Below are positions 51,958-61,247 of a stretch of DNA of 64,000 bases, piece by piece. Position 1 is the stretch's first letter. Each line of letters starts with the position of its first letter. The stretch comes from JAHEKD01 sp965215945 (GTDB lineage Bacteria > Pseudomonadota > Gammaproteobacteria > Arenicellales > JAHEKD01), in NCBI GenBank assembly GCA_965215945.1, contig CBDCFC010000047.1:62001-126000 (forward strand), in the 5' to 3' direction. The position numbers were made by a program, and so were the translations under genes. Below the pieces are notes generated by a model, which worked only from the letters and a program-made list of their open reading frames with translations, was not told the DNA's origin and made no database searches.

Positions 51958-53100
51958 ATGTCAAAACGGGATTATTACGAAGTTCTGGGCGTAGAAAAGG
52001 GCGCCACTGACGCCGATTTAAAAAAAGCTTATCGCCGCAAAGCGATGAAGTATCACCCCGATCGTAATCCCGGTGATAAGGGTGCCGAGCTGAAATTCAA
52101 GGAAGCCAAGGAAGCTTATGAAGTTCTGGCGGATAAAAATAAACGCACAGCTTATGATCAATTTGGCCATGCCGGTGTTGATGCATCAATGGGTGGTGGT
52201 GGCTTCAGTGGCGATGCCAGTGGCTTTGGTGATATCTTCGGTGATATCTTTAGTGATATTTTTGGCTCCGGTGGTCCGGGACAGCGAGGTGGTCGAAGAC
52301 AGCAGGCCCGTGGTGCCGATATAGGTTATAAACTGGATTTAAGCCTGGAAGATGCTGTTAAAGGTAAACAGGTCGAAATCAAGGTGCCAACCTCAAAAAT
52401 CTGTGATATCTGTCATGGAAGTGGTGCAAAAGAAGGAACTAACCCCACCAATTGCCAAACCTGCGACGGACGCGGCCAAGTCAGAATGCAACAAGGGTTC
52501 TTTTCAATCCAACAAACCTGCCCAAATTGTCAAGGCAGTGGTGAAGTGATTGCCGATCCTTGTAACGCCTGCCGTGGTGAAGGCCGGGTCAAACATACCA
52601 AGACCTTATCAGTTAAGGTGCCGGCGGGAGTGGATACCGGAGATCAGATTCGGTTATCCGGTGAAGGAGATGTCGGTCAACGGGGTGCTACGCCAGGTGA
52701 TTTATACGTGCAAGTGCAAGTCAAGCCGCATCCAATCTTTAAACGTGACGGTGACGATCTTTATTGCGAAATGCCAATAAGTTTTGCTAATGCGGTGTTG
52801 GGTGGTGATATTGAAATTCCGACTTTGGATGGTCGTTTAAACTTAAAAATTCCACCAGAAACCCAATCCGGTAAACTTTTCCGAATGCGTGGCAAGGGTG
52901 TGCAAAATGTGCGCTCACGTAACACTGGCGACCTTTATTGCAAGATTATGATCGAAACGCCAGTCAATTTAACTGGAGAGCAAAAAGACATACTCAAGAA
53001 CTTCGATCAGTCTATTCATAAAGGCGGGGCTAAACATAACCCTCAAGAAGGCAATTGGAAAAACAAAATTAAATCGTTTTTCGATGATTTGGTGACTTAG
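51958..53100 (+). CDS. dnaJ: Chaperone DnaJ (Hsp40)
   Basis: 380 residues: J domain with YHPDRNPGD (HPD at about 33-35), a Gly/Phe-rich linker (FGDIFGDIFSDIFGSGG), a zinc-finger domain with four CxxCxGxG-type repeats (CDICHGSG, CQTCDGRG, CPNCQGSG, CNACRGEG), and the C-terminal peptide-binding domains. Stimulates the DnaK ATPase and delivers clients. The last 32 bases overlap the convergent methyltransferase gene. Confidence 0.97.
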   Translation: MSKRDYYEVLGVEKGATDADLKKAYRRKAMKYHPDRNPGDKGAELKFKEAKEAYEVLADKNKRTAYDQFGHAGVDASMGGGGFSGDASGFGDIFGDIFSDIFGSGGPGQRGGRRQQARGADIGYKLDLSLEDAVKGKQVEIKVPTSKICDICHGSGAKEGTNPTNCQTCDGRGQVRMQQGFFSIQQTCPNCQGSGEVIADPCNACRGEGRVKHTKTLSVKVPAGVDTGDQIRLSGEGDVGQRGATPGDLYVQVQVKPHPIFKRDGDDLYCEMPISFANAVLGGDIEIPTLDGRLNLKIPPETQSGKLFRMRGKGVQNVRSRNTGDLYCKIMIETPVNLTGEQKDILKNFDQSIHKGGAKHNPQEGNWKNKIKSFFDDLVT

Positions 53101-54391
53101 GCGTTTGGTCTTCGATATTTAGAAGGCGATTAGCCTTAAATTTTATAATAGGCAGCTGTTTTCCGATCCAGGAAAAAATTCCTTTTTGTTCAATATATTC
53201 TGCATAGGCAATATAATCAGGATCCCAGGAAAGATGGCGTTCCTCAGTTCTAGCACGCATGAAGTAAACAAAGTTTACTAACAGCAATAACAAACTATGC
53301 TTGATTGCTTCTTGTGGTCCGACTGTGGACAAAAATGGCAGAGAAATCAGCCACCAGGACAAATTTTTACTTATATAAGCAGGGTGTTTACAATATTTAT
53401 ATGGGCCGTTTGTTAATATTCCTCTATGAGTCAGGTTTGAGAAACGAATTCCAAAAGGTATCGTTGCCCAGACATAAATGCCGGTGAGTAAAAGAATTAG
53501 TACCCCACACACTGAATATAGAATAGGGAAATTTGCTAACCAACCTGACCATGATTCTGTATGGTAGGCAAGGTATTTCTCCTCAAAAAACGGCCAAAAA
53601 GGTGTATAACACTGAAGTGCCACAAACCATCCCAAAAAGGTCGGTTCAGTAGAACGTATATGTGAGTCAAATACCCGTAAAGTCAGAATGTAGCCAACAG
53701 TGACGATAAGTAAATCAATATAGAACAACAAACTAAATGTAGTATCAAAAAAAATCTTGAAGCTGGTGAAAATAGTTGAAATATCAGCAGACTGAAAAAA
53801 CAAAACTTTTTTATAAAACCAACCAAACATAAGTGGCAGGAAAAAGATTTTTACCAGCCAACCCAAACAATGTTGCAATATTTCATTGAATCGGACAGCC
53901 TCAAAATCTAAGAGGCAAAGTTTACCCATCTGCCAATAACTGTCATGAGGTTCTTCCATGAATCTATCGACTATCAAAAAATAAGGAATTGATAGTAAGG
54001 CTAGAACTGGTAAACCTACTCTCAGAAGTGTGTAATAGGGGTGATAAAAAAGTCTGTCATATTCGGAAAACAACCAATAAATCATGCCGCCTAATGCTAA
54101 TGTGAAATAAAGCCCAAGCAATTTAATGACTACTCTTTTAATGTTAAAAGACCTTGGAGGATTAGCAAAACTCAAGCCGGTTGATTTATTGTTATAGGTT
54201 TTAAGACAAAACCATTCCAGAATAATAACCGGTATGGCATATGTTGACAGACATATGATTGCTAACGTAAACGGTGATAAAGAAGGTTTTAGTAAATTTA
54301 CAGCTAACAACACGAATAATGATAGGCATAATCCCGTGGAATTGATCCACATTTTGGTTGCTGACTCGGGAAGAGTACAAGAATCATTCAT
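53069..54391 (-). CDS. Integral membrane protein with an isoprenylcysteine methyltransferase-like C-terminus
   Basis: 440 residues with about ten hydrophobic segments. The C-terminal third contains THRGILTNGPYKYCKHPAYISKNLSWWLISLPF and RTEERHLSWDPDYIAYAEY, the ICMT/PEMT-type SAM-binding pattern (HPxY ... EExxL). The long N-terminal membrane region is unusual for small prokaryotic ICMT proteins, which are near 200 residues. It probably methylates a lipid or lipid-like thiol, amine or acid, but the substrate is unknown. Its 3' end runs 32 bases into dnaJ on the opposite strand. Confidence 0.72.
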   Translation of the reverse strand: MNDSCTLPESATKMWINSTGLCLSLFVLLAVNLLKPSLSPFTLAIICLSTYAIPVIILEWFCLKTYNNKSTGLSFANPPRSFNIKRVVIKLLGLYFTLALGGMIYWLFSEYDRLFYHPYYTLLRVGLPVLALLSIPYFLIVDRFMEEPHDSYWQMGKLCLLDFEAVRFNEILQHCLGWLVKIFFLPLMFGWFYKKVLFFQSADISTIFTSFKIFFDTTFSLLFYIDLLIVTVGYILTLRVFDSHIRSTEPTFLGWFVALQCYTPFWPFFEEKYLAYHTESWSGWLANFPILYSVCGVLILLLTGIYVWATIPFGIRFSNLTHRGILTNGPYKYCKHPAYISKNLSWWLISLPFLSTVGPQEAIKHSLLLLLVNFVYFMRARTEERHLSWDPDYIAYAEYIEQKGIFSWIGKQLPIIKFKANRLLNIEDQTPKSPNHRKTI

Positions 54392-54690
54392 CTGATTGAC
54401 GTTGTTTGGTCGCTTTATTGTTAATTAAATTGGCCAAATCTATCATATGTTATAGGTCTTGGGTACGTATCCGGTTTTAAACATTGAGTCAAATACCATT
54501 CAGCTTACGCGATTTATGGCTAAATAAAGATGATAACGATTAGATCTTGACATTAGCCAATTCATTGTTGCGTGGGAGTTTGTGCCATGTTTATGCGAAA
54601 TTTTACAAGTGTAGGCAAATGAATACTAAAAATCTGTTAACACGAAGAAGTTAAGGTTAAAATCGCTGCATTATTTTTTGAGAGCTTGTG
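54392..54690. other. Intergenic region before rmlC
   Basis: About 300 AT-rich bases between a divergent gene and rmlC. No coding region is supported. It should hold the promoters of both genes, but I see no site strong enough to name. Confidence 0.4.
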
Positions 54691-55224
54691 ATGCAGATTG
54701 AGCAAACCGATCTTGAAGGTGTGCTGTTGGTAAAACCCACGGTACATGGGGATGACAGGGGATTTTTTATGGAGACATATCACGCCGAAAAGTTTGCTGA
54801 ATTGGGTTTGCCGACCAAATATGTTCAAGATAACCATTCCCGTTCATCCAAAGGTATTTTAAGAGGGTTGCATTTTCAGTTTCCAAGTTGGCAGGGTAAG
54901 TTGGTGCGGGTAACCAAGGGTGAAATCTTTGATGTGGCGGTTGACGTGCGCCGTGAATCGGCGAATTTTGGCCGTTGGTATGGCACCTACCTTTCAGAAG
55001 AAAATAAACATCAGCTATATGTACCGGAAGGTTTTGCGCACGGTTTTTGTGTGACCAGTGATGTGGCTGATGTCATCTATAAATGTACTTCTGTTTATAA
55101 CTCCAGCGAAGATTTTTCTTTGAGCTGGAATGATCCTCAAATTGGTATCGACTGGCCTATTGAAAACCCTGTGCTTTCACAAAAAGATCAAAACGCCATG
55201 TCATTAGATGATTTGGATTTTTAA
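54691..55224 (+). CDS. rmlC: dTDP-4-dehydrorhamnose 3,5-epimerase RmlC
   Basis: 177-residue cupin enzyme for the third step of dTDP-L-rhamnose synthesis. DRGFFMETYHAEKFAELG, FVQDNHSRSSKGILRGLHFQ-type sequence (here YVQDNHSRSSKGILRGLHFQ, with the catalytic His) and YVPEGFAHGFCVTSD are all present. ATG 54691 is preceded in frame by a GTG at 54688 and by GAG at about 54680. It abuts rmlD, but rmlA and rmlB are not in the window. Confidence 0.95.
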   Translation: MQIEQTDLEGVLLVKPTVHGDDRGFFMETYHAEKFAELGLPTKYVQDNHSRSSKGILRGLHFQFPSWQGKLVRVTKGEIFDVAVDVRRESANFGRWYGTYLSEENKHQLYVPEGFAHGFCVTSDVADVIYKCTSVYNSSEDFSLSWNDPQIGIDWPIENPVLSQKDQNAMSLDDLDF

Positions 55225-56079
55225 ATGAAGCTATTAATTCTCGGTGCAAATGGTCAGGTTGGCTATGAATTAGCACAATACTGTGATAATGCGGTGGCAT
55301 TGACTCGTGAACAGGTTGACTTCTCTACCCCTGGACTTATTACCAAGGCTATCGATCAACATCAACCTGATGTTGTCATCAATGCGGTCGCTTATACAGC
55401 AGTTGATAAAGCCGAAACGGAGCCGTCGTTAGCGATGTTAATCAACGCAGTAGCGGTACAGGAACTAGCCAGAGTCTGCAAACAGCATGATGCCTGGTGT
55501 GTGCATTATTCAACCGATTATGTGTTTGATGGTACTAGCAATCAGCCTTATAAGGAATCTGACCTTGTTAAACCGCTTGGCATATATGGCATGACTAAAT
55601 TTGCCGGGGAAGTATTTTTGCAGCAGGAAAGCGAAAAGTACATTATCCTCAGAACCAGCTGGGTATATTCCTGGCGTGGAGTAAATTTCGTTAAAACCAT
55701 GTTGAGACTCGCAGATGAAAAAGAGGAACTAAATATTGTCAATGATCAGCAGGGTTGTCCGACCTATGCCGTGGATATTGCCCAGGCAACTAAAAAAGTG
55801 ATAGAGAGCCTGGGTAACGATAATAATTTAAGTGGCGTTTATCATTTGACTGGTTCGCAACATGCAACCTGGTATGACTTTGCGAAAAGCATCTTTTCTC
55901 AAGTGGAAAAATCAATCAAAGTAAACCCAATTCCCAGCAGTCAATTTCCAACTCTGGCCAAACGTCCGGAATATTCCATTCTTGATAATGAAAAGTTGCA
56001 AAAAACGTTTGGTCTGACAGTGCCGGGCTATGATCAATCTCTCCAACACTGCTTGGATCGAATTGCCCTTGCTAAATAG
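55225..56079 (+). CDS. rmlD: dTDP-4-dehydrorhamnose reductase RmlD
   Basis: 284-residue short-chain-dehydrogenase-type reductase for the last step to dTDP-L-rhamnose. The N-terminal LLILGANGQVGYELA is the NAD(P)-binding Rossmann motif, with STDYVFDG and the catalytic YGMTKFAGE (YxxxK), then RTSWVYS. Starts immediately after the rmlC stop. Product feeds surface polysaccharide. Confidence 0.95.
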   Translation: MKLLILGANGQVGYELAQYCDNAVALTREQVDFSTPGLITKAIDQHQPDVVINAVAYTAVDKAETEPSLAMLINAVAVQELARVCKQHDAWCVHYSTDYVFDGTSNQPYKESDLVKPLGIYGMTKFAGEVFLQQESEKYIILRTSWVYSWRGVNFVKTMLRLADEKEELNIVNDQQGCPTYAVDIAQATKKVIESLGNDNNLSGVYHLTGSQHATWYDFAKSIFSQVEKSIKVNPIPSSQFPTLAKRPEYSILDNEKLQKTFGLTVPGYDQSLQHCLDRIALAK

Positions 56080-58003
56080 CTTTAATTTATTAGGTCCGCA
56101 TGGACCGTTTTCTCTAGCACTCGATAATTTCAGGCCTCGTTACCAGCAACAGGAAATGACGGCTTGTATTGAGGCGCTGATTGATGACGGTGAAGGTGTG
56201 TTTGTGGCCGAATCACCAACTGGAACAGGTAAAACACTGGCTTATTTAGTGCCGGTTATTGCTTCTGACAAAACGGCAATTATTTCGACAGCGACACGGC
56301 ATTTACAGGATCAGATTTTTTATAAAGACATTCCGCTTGCTTTTGATGCCTTAGATATAAAAAAGAAAATCTGCTTGTTAAAAGGGCGAAGTAATTATCT
56401 ATGTCTACATCGTTTGCATACCCAGGCCAGTATTGAAGTAGGTAAGAATAAAAAACTTCATAATCAATATGTTGCTGTTTGTGAGTGGAGTAACCAAACC
56501 GCAACGGGTGATATTAATGATATTGATCAGTTAGAAGAGACTTCCACACTAAGGCCGTTAATCACGTCGACTAGTGATAATTGTCTGGGTACAGAATGTG
56601 GTCACTTTGAGGGTTGTTTTGTGCGCAAAGCCAGACTAAAGGCGCTCGATGCAGATATTGTAGTTGTTAATCATCATTTATATTTGGCTAACTTGATTCT
56701 AAAACAGGATGGATTCGGTCAATTATTGCCTGAAACAGATGTGTTGATTTTTGATGAAGCTCATGCATTACCAGATACAGCATCGTTACAGCTGAGCCGG
56801 AGCATATCATCCCGGCAAATTGCCCAGCTTATTGGTGATTTGAATTCAAAATTGGTACTCGAATCAGTTTCGATTGATGAATTATTCGAAACACAACAGC
56901 AATTGGACAAACAACTTATGGTTGTGGTCAGGTTGTTTGGTAAACCAATTAAGCAAGACGCAGAGACTTTGTTTGATAACGAAAATATAAAATCTAATTT
57001 CAAAATATTGCTGGATCTGCTTGAAAAATTAACGACTCAGCTTAAATCCTATACAGATGAAAAAGAATACGATTTACTATATCAACGGTCACTGGCAATC
57101 AGTGAGCTGTTAGGTGAGTGTTTGTTTTTGGAACACGAAAAAGATAAATTCTTCTGCTGGATTGATGCAACCAATATGCGTTTTGTCTTAAATCAAACGC
57201 CACTTCGATTAGATGAATTTGGTGAGCGACTATCTGATCCTTCGGAGCCGGTAACGGTATTGGTCTCCGCGACTTTGTCTTCATCTGGTGATTTCAGTTA
57301 TTTTTCTAACCAACTTTCCTTATTTCAGATTAAGTCAAAATCATGGCCCTCACCGTTTGATTTTAAGCGGCAATGTCGATTGTATTTGCCTGATAATCTA
57401 CCGGATCCGCGAGCTCCTCAGTTTGCGGAACAACTGTTAAATTCGGCTGTCAATCTGATTGAAGTTTGTAAAGGCCGTACTTTCTTTTTGTTTACTTCCC
57501 ATCAGGCGATGGAAAGCACCTACCCCAAAATTATAGATCTGATTGATTACCCGGTGTTAAAACAGGGTCAGCGATCAAAACAAGAGTTGATCAGTCAATT
57601 CAATCAATTAGGTAATACGGTATTACTCGGAACTAGCAGTTTCTGGGAGGGGGTGGATGTAAAAGGGCCTAATCTGTCATGTGTCATAATCGACAAACTC
57701 CCATTTGCCAGCCCTGATGATCCCGTATTAAAGGCAAGACTGAAGCGAATGGAGCAAAATCAACAAAACCCATTCTTGCATTTTCAGTTGCCGCAAATGA
57801 TTATTGCATTAAAACAAGGTATCGGCCGCTTAATTCGCGATGAGAGCGATATAGGTATCATTATGATAGGAGATTCAAGACTTAAAACAAAAAGCTATGG
57901 TAAACGAGTTTTGAATGCTTTGCCCGCTATCCCAATTACTTCTGATTGGGAAGAAGTAGAATCTTTCGCACGCAGTTTTAGAAATGAAAATTCTTGCCAT
58001 TGA
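56030..58003 (+). CDS. DinG/YoaA-family iron-sulfur ATP-dependent helicase
   Basis: 657 residues, XPD-like superfamily 2 helicase. FRPRYQQQEM (Q-motif-like), AESPTGTGKTLAYLVP (Walker A), LIFDEAHALPD (DEAH) and GTSSFWEGVDVKGPNLSCVII, IKQGIGRLIRD-type motif VI (here ALKQGIGRLIRDESD). Cluster cysteines: NYLC (about 125), then CLGTECGHFEGC. YoaA-like 5'-3' helicases act in repair of replication forks. The ATG at 56030 overlaps rmlD by 50 bases; TTG codons at 56063 or 56069 fit homologue starts as well, so the start is unsure. Confidence 0.88.
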   Translation: MINLSNTAWIELPLLNSFNLLGPHGPFSLALDNFRPRYQQQEMTACIEALIDDGEGVFVAESPTGTGKTLAYLVPVIASDKTAIISTATRHLQDQIFYKDIPLAFDALDIKKKICLLKGRSNYLCLHRLHTQASIEVGKNKKLHNQYVAVCEWSNQTATGDINDIDQLEETSTLRPLITSTSDNCLGTECGHFEGCFVRKARLKALDADIVVVNHHLYLANLILKQDGFGQLLPETDVLIFDEAHALPDTASLQLSRSISSRQIAQLIGDLNSKLVLESVSIDELFETQQQLDKQLMVVVRLFGKPIKQDAETLFDNENIKSNFKILLDLLEKLTTQLKSYTDEKEYDLLYQRSLAISELLGECLFLEHEKDKFFCWIDATNMRFVLNQTPLRLDEFGERLSDPSEPVTVLVSATLSSSGDFSYFSNQLSLFQIKSKSWPSPFDFKRQCRLYLPDNLPDPRAPQFAEQLLNSAVNLIEVCKGRTFFLFTSHQAMESTYPKIIDLIDYPVLKQGQRSKQELISQFNQLGNTVLLGTSSFWEGVDVKGPNLSCVIIDKLPFASPDDPVLKARLKRMEQNQQNPFLHFQLPQMIIALKQGIGRLIRDESDIGIIMIGDSRLKTKSYGKRVLNALPAIPITSDWEEVESFARSFRNENSCH

Positions 58004-58643
58004 AACCTCGAGTCAGGCCTGTTCTGTGGCCTTGAGTTTTAATGATCAGATTAATCAGAAACACGAAATTCTGAATAATCAACATTCACAGTATTTGCTT
58101 TCTTTTATAGATGATTTATTGTCAGAGTCATCCATCACCAAATCAGAGTTGGATTTAATTGCCGTGGGCAACGGTCCAGGGTCATTTACCGGTCTTAGGC
58201 TTGGCCTGGGAGTAGCACAAGGCCTTGCTTATGGATTAAATAAACCGCTGATGGCAGTATCATCTTTGTTATCGGTCGCTGCACAATCAGATCAACAATA
58301 CTTGTTAGTTGCAACTGATGCACGAATGAATGAGGTGTATTGGCAGTGCCTGGAAAAACAAGGGAATGCTAATTATATCGAACTAACAAAACCAAACTTG
58401 AATAAGCCTGCGGAGTTATCGTTGCCTGAAATTAAAGGTTCCTGGCATGGAATCGGCAGCGGCTGGGACATGTATTTTGACCAGCTACAAGCTTATTTGG
58501 ATAATCCTGATGATTATATAGCCAACATCTTACCCCAGGCTGGTACGGTGGTTCAGATTGCACACCGGCTAGTTGAACATGGGAAAGTGGATCAAAATCA
58601 GCTGGTGTTGCCGGTTTATATCAGAAATCAGATAGCTGGTTGA
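57984..58643 (+). CDS. tsaB: tRNA threonylcarbamoyladenosine biosynthesis protein TsaB
   Basis: 219-residue ASKHA-fold protein. ILAIETSSQACSVAL at the start and GNGPGSFTGLRLGLGVAQGLAYGLNKPLMAVSSL are the family signature. TsaB forms a complex with TsaD and TsaE to make t6A37 in ANN-decoding tRNAs. Overlaps the helicase gene by 20 bases, so it is translated from the same message. Confidence 0.95.
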   Translation: MKILAIETSSQACSVALSFNDQINQKHEILNNQHSQYLLSFIDDLLSESSITKSELDLIAVGNGPGSFTGLRLGLGVAQGLAYGLNKPLMAVSSLLSVAAQSDQQYLLVATDARMNEVYWQCLEKQGNANYIELTKPNLNKPAELSLPEIKGSWHGIGSGWDMYFDQLQAYLDNPDDYIANILPQAGTVVQIAHRLVEHGKVDQNQLVLPVYIRNQIAG

Positions 58644-58649
58644 TTCAAC

Positions 58650-59102
58650 TTAGCAAAGCACGTTAAATGTACCACTGGCGACTTTCTGGCTGTCAATCCT
58701 TAGTTCGATATCCCAGTCACCAATAAATTCATCCATACCGATGGAATCATCAATAAAACTCAACAATGCTGCACCTGTTGCCTTATGCAATTTCAACCAG
58801 GCCCAACCAAATGCCTTGCCTTCCACCGGAAAAAGGCTGACAGGGGTTTGTTCTTGTATTTCTCCCGCAGGATTGCGCCATATAACTGTCGCTTCGACTG
58901 GTTCATCGGCGAGATTCGAAGCATTAATAATCGAATAGATCTGGCTGGAGCAATCAAATCGTTCTTGCTGCGTTTTTATCGGGATGCCATTGGTTTGTTG
59001 TGAAGAAAAACTTAGAAGATATTCAGATTTTGGTGTGGCCAAACCGTTAACCGTGATTCCAGTCCACAGAATAATCAAACAAGTTATTCTAATTAACATC
59101 AT
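58650..59102 (-). CDS. Exported protein of unknown function
   Basis: 150 residues: a signal peptide (IRITCLIILWTGITVNGLA) and a beta-rich mature part with two cysteines (RFDCSSQIYSI and the C-terminal FNVLC), which could be bonded. The stretch ATVIWRNPAGEIQEQTPVSLFPVEGKAFGWAWLKLHK looks like an Ig-like or all-beta domain. Convergent with tsaB, six bases away. Family not recognised. Confidence 0.65.
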   Translation of the reverse strand: MMLIRITCLIILWTGITVNGLATPKSEYLLSFSSQQTNGIPIKTQQERFDCSSQIYSIINASNLADEPVEATVIWRNPAGEIQEQTPVSLFPVEGKAFGWAWLKLHKATGAALLSFIDDSIGMDEFIGDWDIELRIDSQKVASGTFNVLC

Positions 59103-59167
59103 TGTTTTCCCATTAAAAATTGACGGGTAAGTTAATGGGACAGCAATGAATTAACATAGTTTTGTAA

Positions 59168-59803
59168 CTACACTCTTTTTAAATCAAAACCACCTGAAAC
59201 TGCACCACATCTGCTATCTGGAGAATTGAAAGTACCGCTGTAACTATCGTCAGTCACACGGCCAGTCATCGTTAAGGTCTGATCTTCATTTGTAGAAATA
59301 TCAAGAACCATTTGATTACCGTTAACCGACGATTGAGCCAGCGCATCAGGGATGATAATCGATATTGCACTGCCAAAAAGCTCTTCTGGATCGAGATTAT
59401 CGGCAATTTCATTATTTTCCTCCTCGCCGCCACCGCTACCGCTTCCACTACCGCTACCGCTTCCACTACCGCTACCGCTTCCACTACCGCTACCGCTTCC
59501 ACCATTAATAGTACCCCCGGTCCAGCAGCGGTCACCACCTGTTACTACCATATTTCCAGAAATTCCACCTTGGTCAATTGCTCTATCAGTGACGGGAACA
59601 ACAACATTCAGAATAATCCGGGTACTCACTGTACGACCTTGTGAGGTGCCAAGTCTTACCTGACCATTCAGGTTGCCGGTATATTGTCCTGTTGGGATTT
59701 GCCCACTACCGCCACTGCTGCTGGTTGAGCTGCTACAGGCGGCAATCAAAACTATAGAAGCCAAAAATGCGAATAAAGATGTGAATTTGAACTTGTTAGA
59801 CAT
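59168..59803 (-). CDS. Putative lipoprotein with a Gly-Ser microsatellite linker
   Basis: 211 residues. A signal peptide ends in LIAACSSS, a lipobox, so the Cys should be lipidated. A beta-rich N-terminal domain (TGQYTGNLNGQVRLGT) is followed by a (GS)n tract of about 11 units near residues 103-125, then an acidic stretch and a second beta-rich part (TLTMTGRVTDDSYSGTFNS). The tract is coded by four 18-base repeats and may vary in length between strains. Function unknown. Confidence 0.7.
   Translation of the reverse strand: MSNKFKFTSLFAFLASIVLIAACSSSTSSSGGSGQIPTGQYTGNLNGQVRLGTSQGRTVSTRIILNVVVPVTDRAIDQGGISGNMVVTGGDRCWTGGTINGGSGSGSGSGSGSGSGSGSGSGSGGGEEENNEIADNLDPEELFGSAISIIIPDALAQSSVNGNQMVLDISTNEDQTLTMTGRVTDDSYSGTFNSPDSRCGAVSGGFDLKRV
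59432..59503. repeat. Four tandem 18-bp units coding the Gly-Ser tract
   Basis: ACCGCTACCGCTTCCACT is repeated at 59432-59449, 59450-59467, 59468-59485 and 59486-59503, the last with one changed base. As each unit is a multiple of three, gain or loss changes linker length without breaking the frame. Confidence 0.92.
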
Positions 59804-59877
59804 TGTATTTCCTCAATTTGGGCTAATTTTATCCAACTAAACAGCTCAATGCTAATAAATTGTGTGAACAAAAAGTA

Positions 59878-61125
59878 TTATTTGAAGATTCTGACCATGA
59901 CAACGGCCTTTTCCTGGGTTTGTATGATCTGCATTTTTAGTCCTTCAAGTTCGAAAATTGTTCCTGTTGCTGGAATTTTTTCCATTTGCTCTAAAATTAG
60001 TCCATTCAATGTTTTGGGGCCATTTATTGGCAGAGACCAGTCCATTTTCCGATTTAATTCACGAACATTGGCATAGCCGGGAACGATTAAATTACCATCC
60101 TCTTCAACATGAATTTCCATATCATGACCAGGAATTACTTTGGTAAAGTCACCGACAATTTCCTCAAGAATTTCTTCCACAGTAATCAATCCGGTCAACT
60201 CGCCGTATTCATCAACTGCAAGACCGATTTGACGACGATGGACTTGAAGTTGTACCAATTGCTCTATTAATTGTGAACCCTCGGGGACAAAAAAAGGCTT
60301 TCGCATAATGTCAATTAAACTGTCTTTGTCAAATTTATCAGTATTGATGAGGTGCAGTAATTTACGAATGTGAATTAATCCCACAATGTTGTCTAATGTA
60401 CCTTCGTAAACAGGAATTTTGGTATGCGGACTATTTGAAAGCTGAATCACAATGTCGTCCCAGTCATCTTGCAGATTAATTGCCTCAATTTGTGAACGGG
60501 GCACCATCACGTCTTCAACCGTAATATTTTCTAGCTCAAGAATACGCAACAACATTTCCTGGTGAGGCTTTGCAATGAGATTGCCGGATTCAAGCACGAC
60601 CGTCCTAAGTTCTTCCGGTGAGAGGTGTTCATCTTTGCTGTCTAATGAAACACCTAATGATTGCAGTAAACCGTTACCGGCGAGATTAATCGCTTTAACA
60701 ACCGGGCTGAGAATTCTTACTAAAAATTTTAAGATATAAACAGCAGGAAAGGCGATTTTTTCGGGGTTTAATGCCGCATAGGTTTTAGGCGGCACTTCTG
60801 CAAAAACAAGGATAATAATGGTGATTAAGAACGTAGCGATAGCGATAGCGGCATCGCCGTAACTTTTAATCGCAATCACTGTGGTCACTGATGCGGCGGC
60901 CATGTTGACTAAATTGTTTCCCAACAGTATTGTGCCAAGTAACCGGTCGGGTTTTTCTAGTAGCTCAAGTGCAGCCTGCGCACGTTTGTCTCCTGATTTC
61001 GATAATGTTTTCAGGCGATATCGATTTAGCGATACCATTGCCGTTTCAGAGCCAGAGAAAAAAGCGGACAGGAGAATAAGCAAAACCAGCAGCCCTATCA
61101 ACGGCAGCAGTGTCAGCGTGTCCAA
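59878..61125 (-). CDS. CNNM/CorC-family transporter (DUF21 and CBS domains)
   Basis: 415 residues: DUF21 membrane domain with three to four segments (about 1-140, FFSGSETAMVSLNRYRLKTL), a CBS pair (about 195-325, DVMVPRSQIEAINL, IVGLIHIRKLL, GLAVDEYGELTGLITVEEILEEIVGDF) and a C-terminal CorC_HlyC domain (about 335-415). Likely exports or controls magnesium or cobalt. The same build is often annotated as hemolysin or YfjD. Divergent from ffh, its usual gammaproteobacterial neighbour. Confidence 0.92.
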   Translation of the reverse strand: MDTLTLLPLIGLLVLLILLSAFFSGSETAMVSLNRYRLKTLSKSGDKRAQAALELLEKPDRLLGTILLGNNLVNMAAASVTTVIAIKSYGDAAIAIATFLITIIILVFAEVPPKTYAALNPEKIAFPAVYILKFLVRILSPVVKAINLAGNGLLQSLGVSLDSKDEHLSPEELRTVVLESGNLIAKPHQEMLLRILELENITVEDVMVPRSQIEAINLQDDWDDIVIQLSNSPHTKIPVYEGTLDNIVGLIHIRKLLHLINTDKFDKDSLIDIMRKPFFVPEGSQLIEQLVQLQVHRRQIGLAVDEYGELTGLITVEEILEEIVGDFTKVIPGHDMEIHVEEDGNLIVPGYANVRELNRKMDWSLPINGPKTLNGLILEQMEKIPATGTIFELEGLKMQIIQTQEKAVVMVRIFK

Positions 61126-61247
61126 AGTGAAGAGAATCCTCTTGTAAAATGATTGCTAAAGTTTAGCCTGCTTTTCTGCTAATGCCAATCGAGTCGCATG
61201 CCAAATAACGTTATAATTGCTACTTATTCAGCAAACTTCTAATCACT

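Noticed and set aside
59352..59663. Open frames opposite the Gly-Ser lipoprotein with long Pro-Leu repeats
   Set aside because: They are antisense readings of the 18-bp repeats; the lipoprotein frame has a signal peptide, lipobox and a sensible start.
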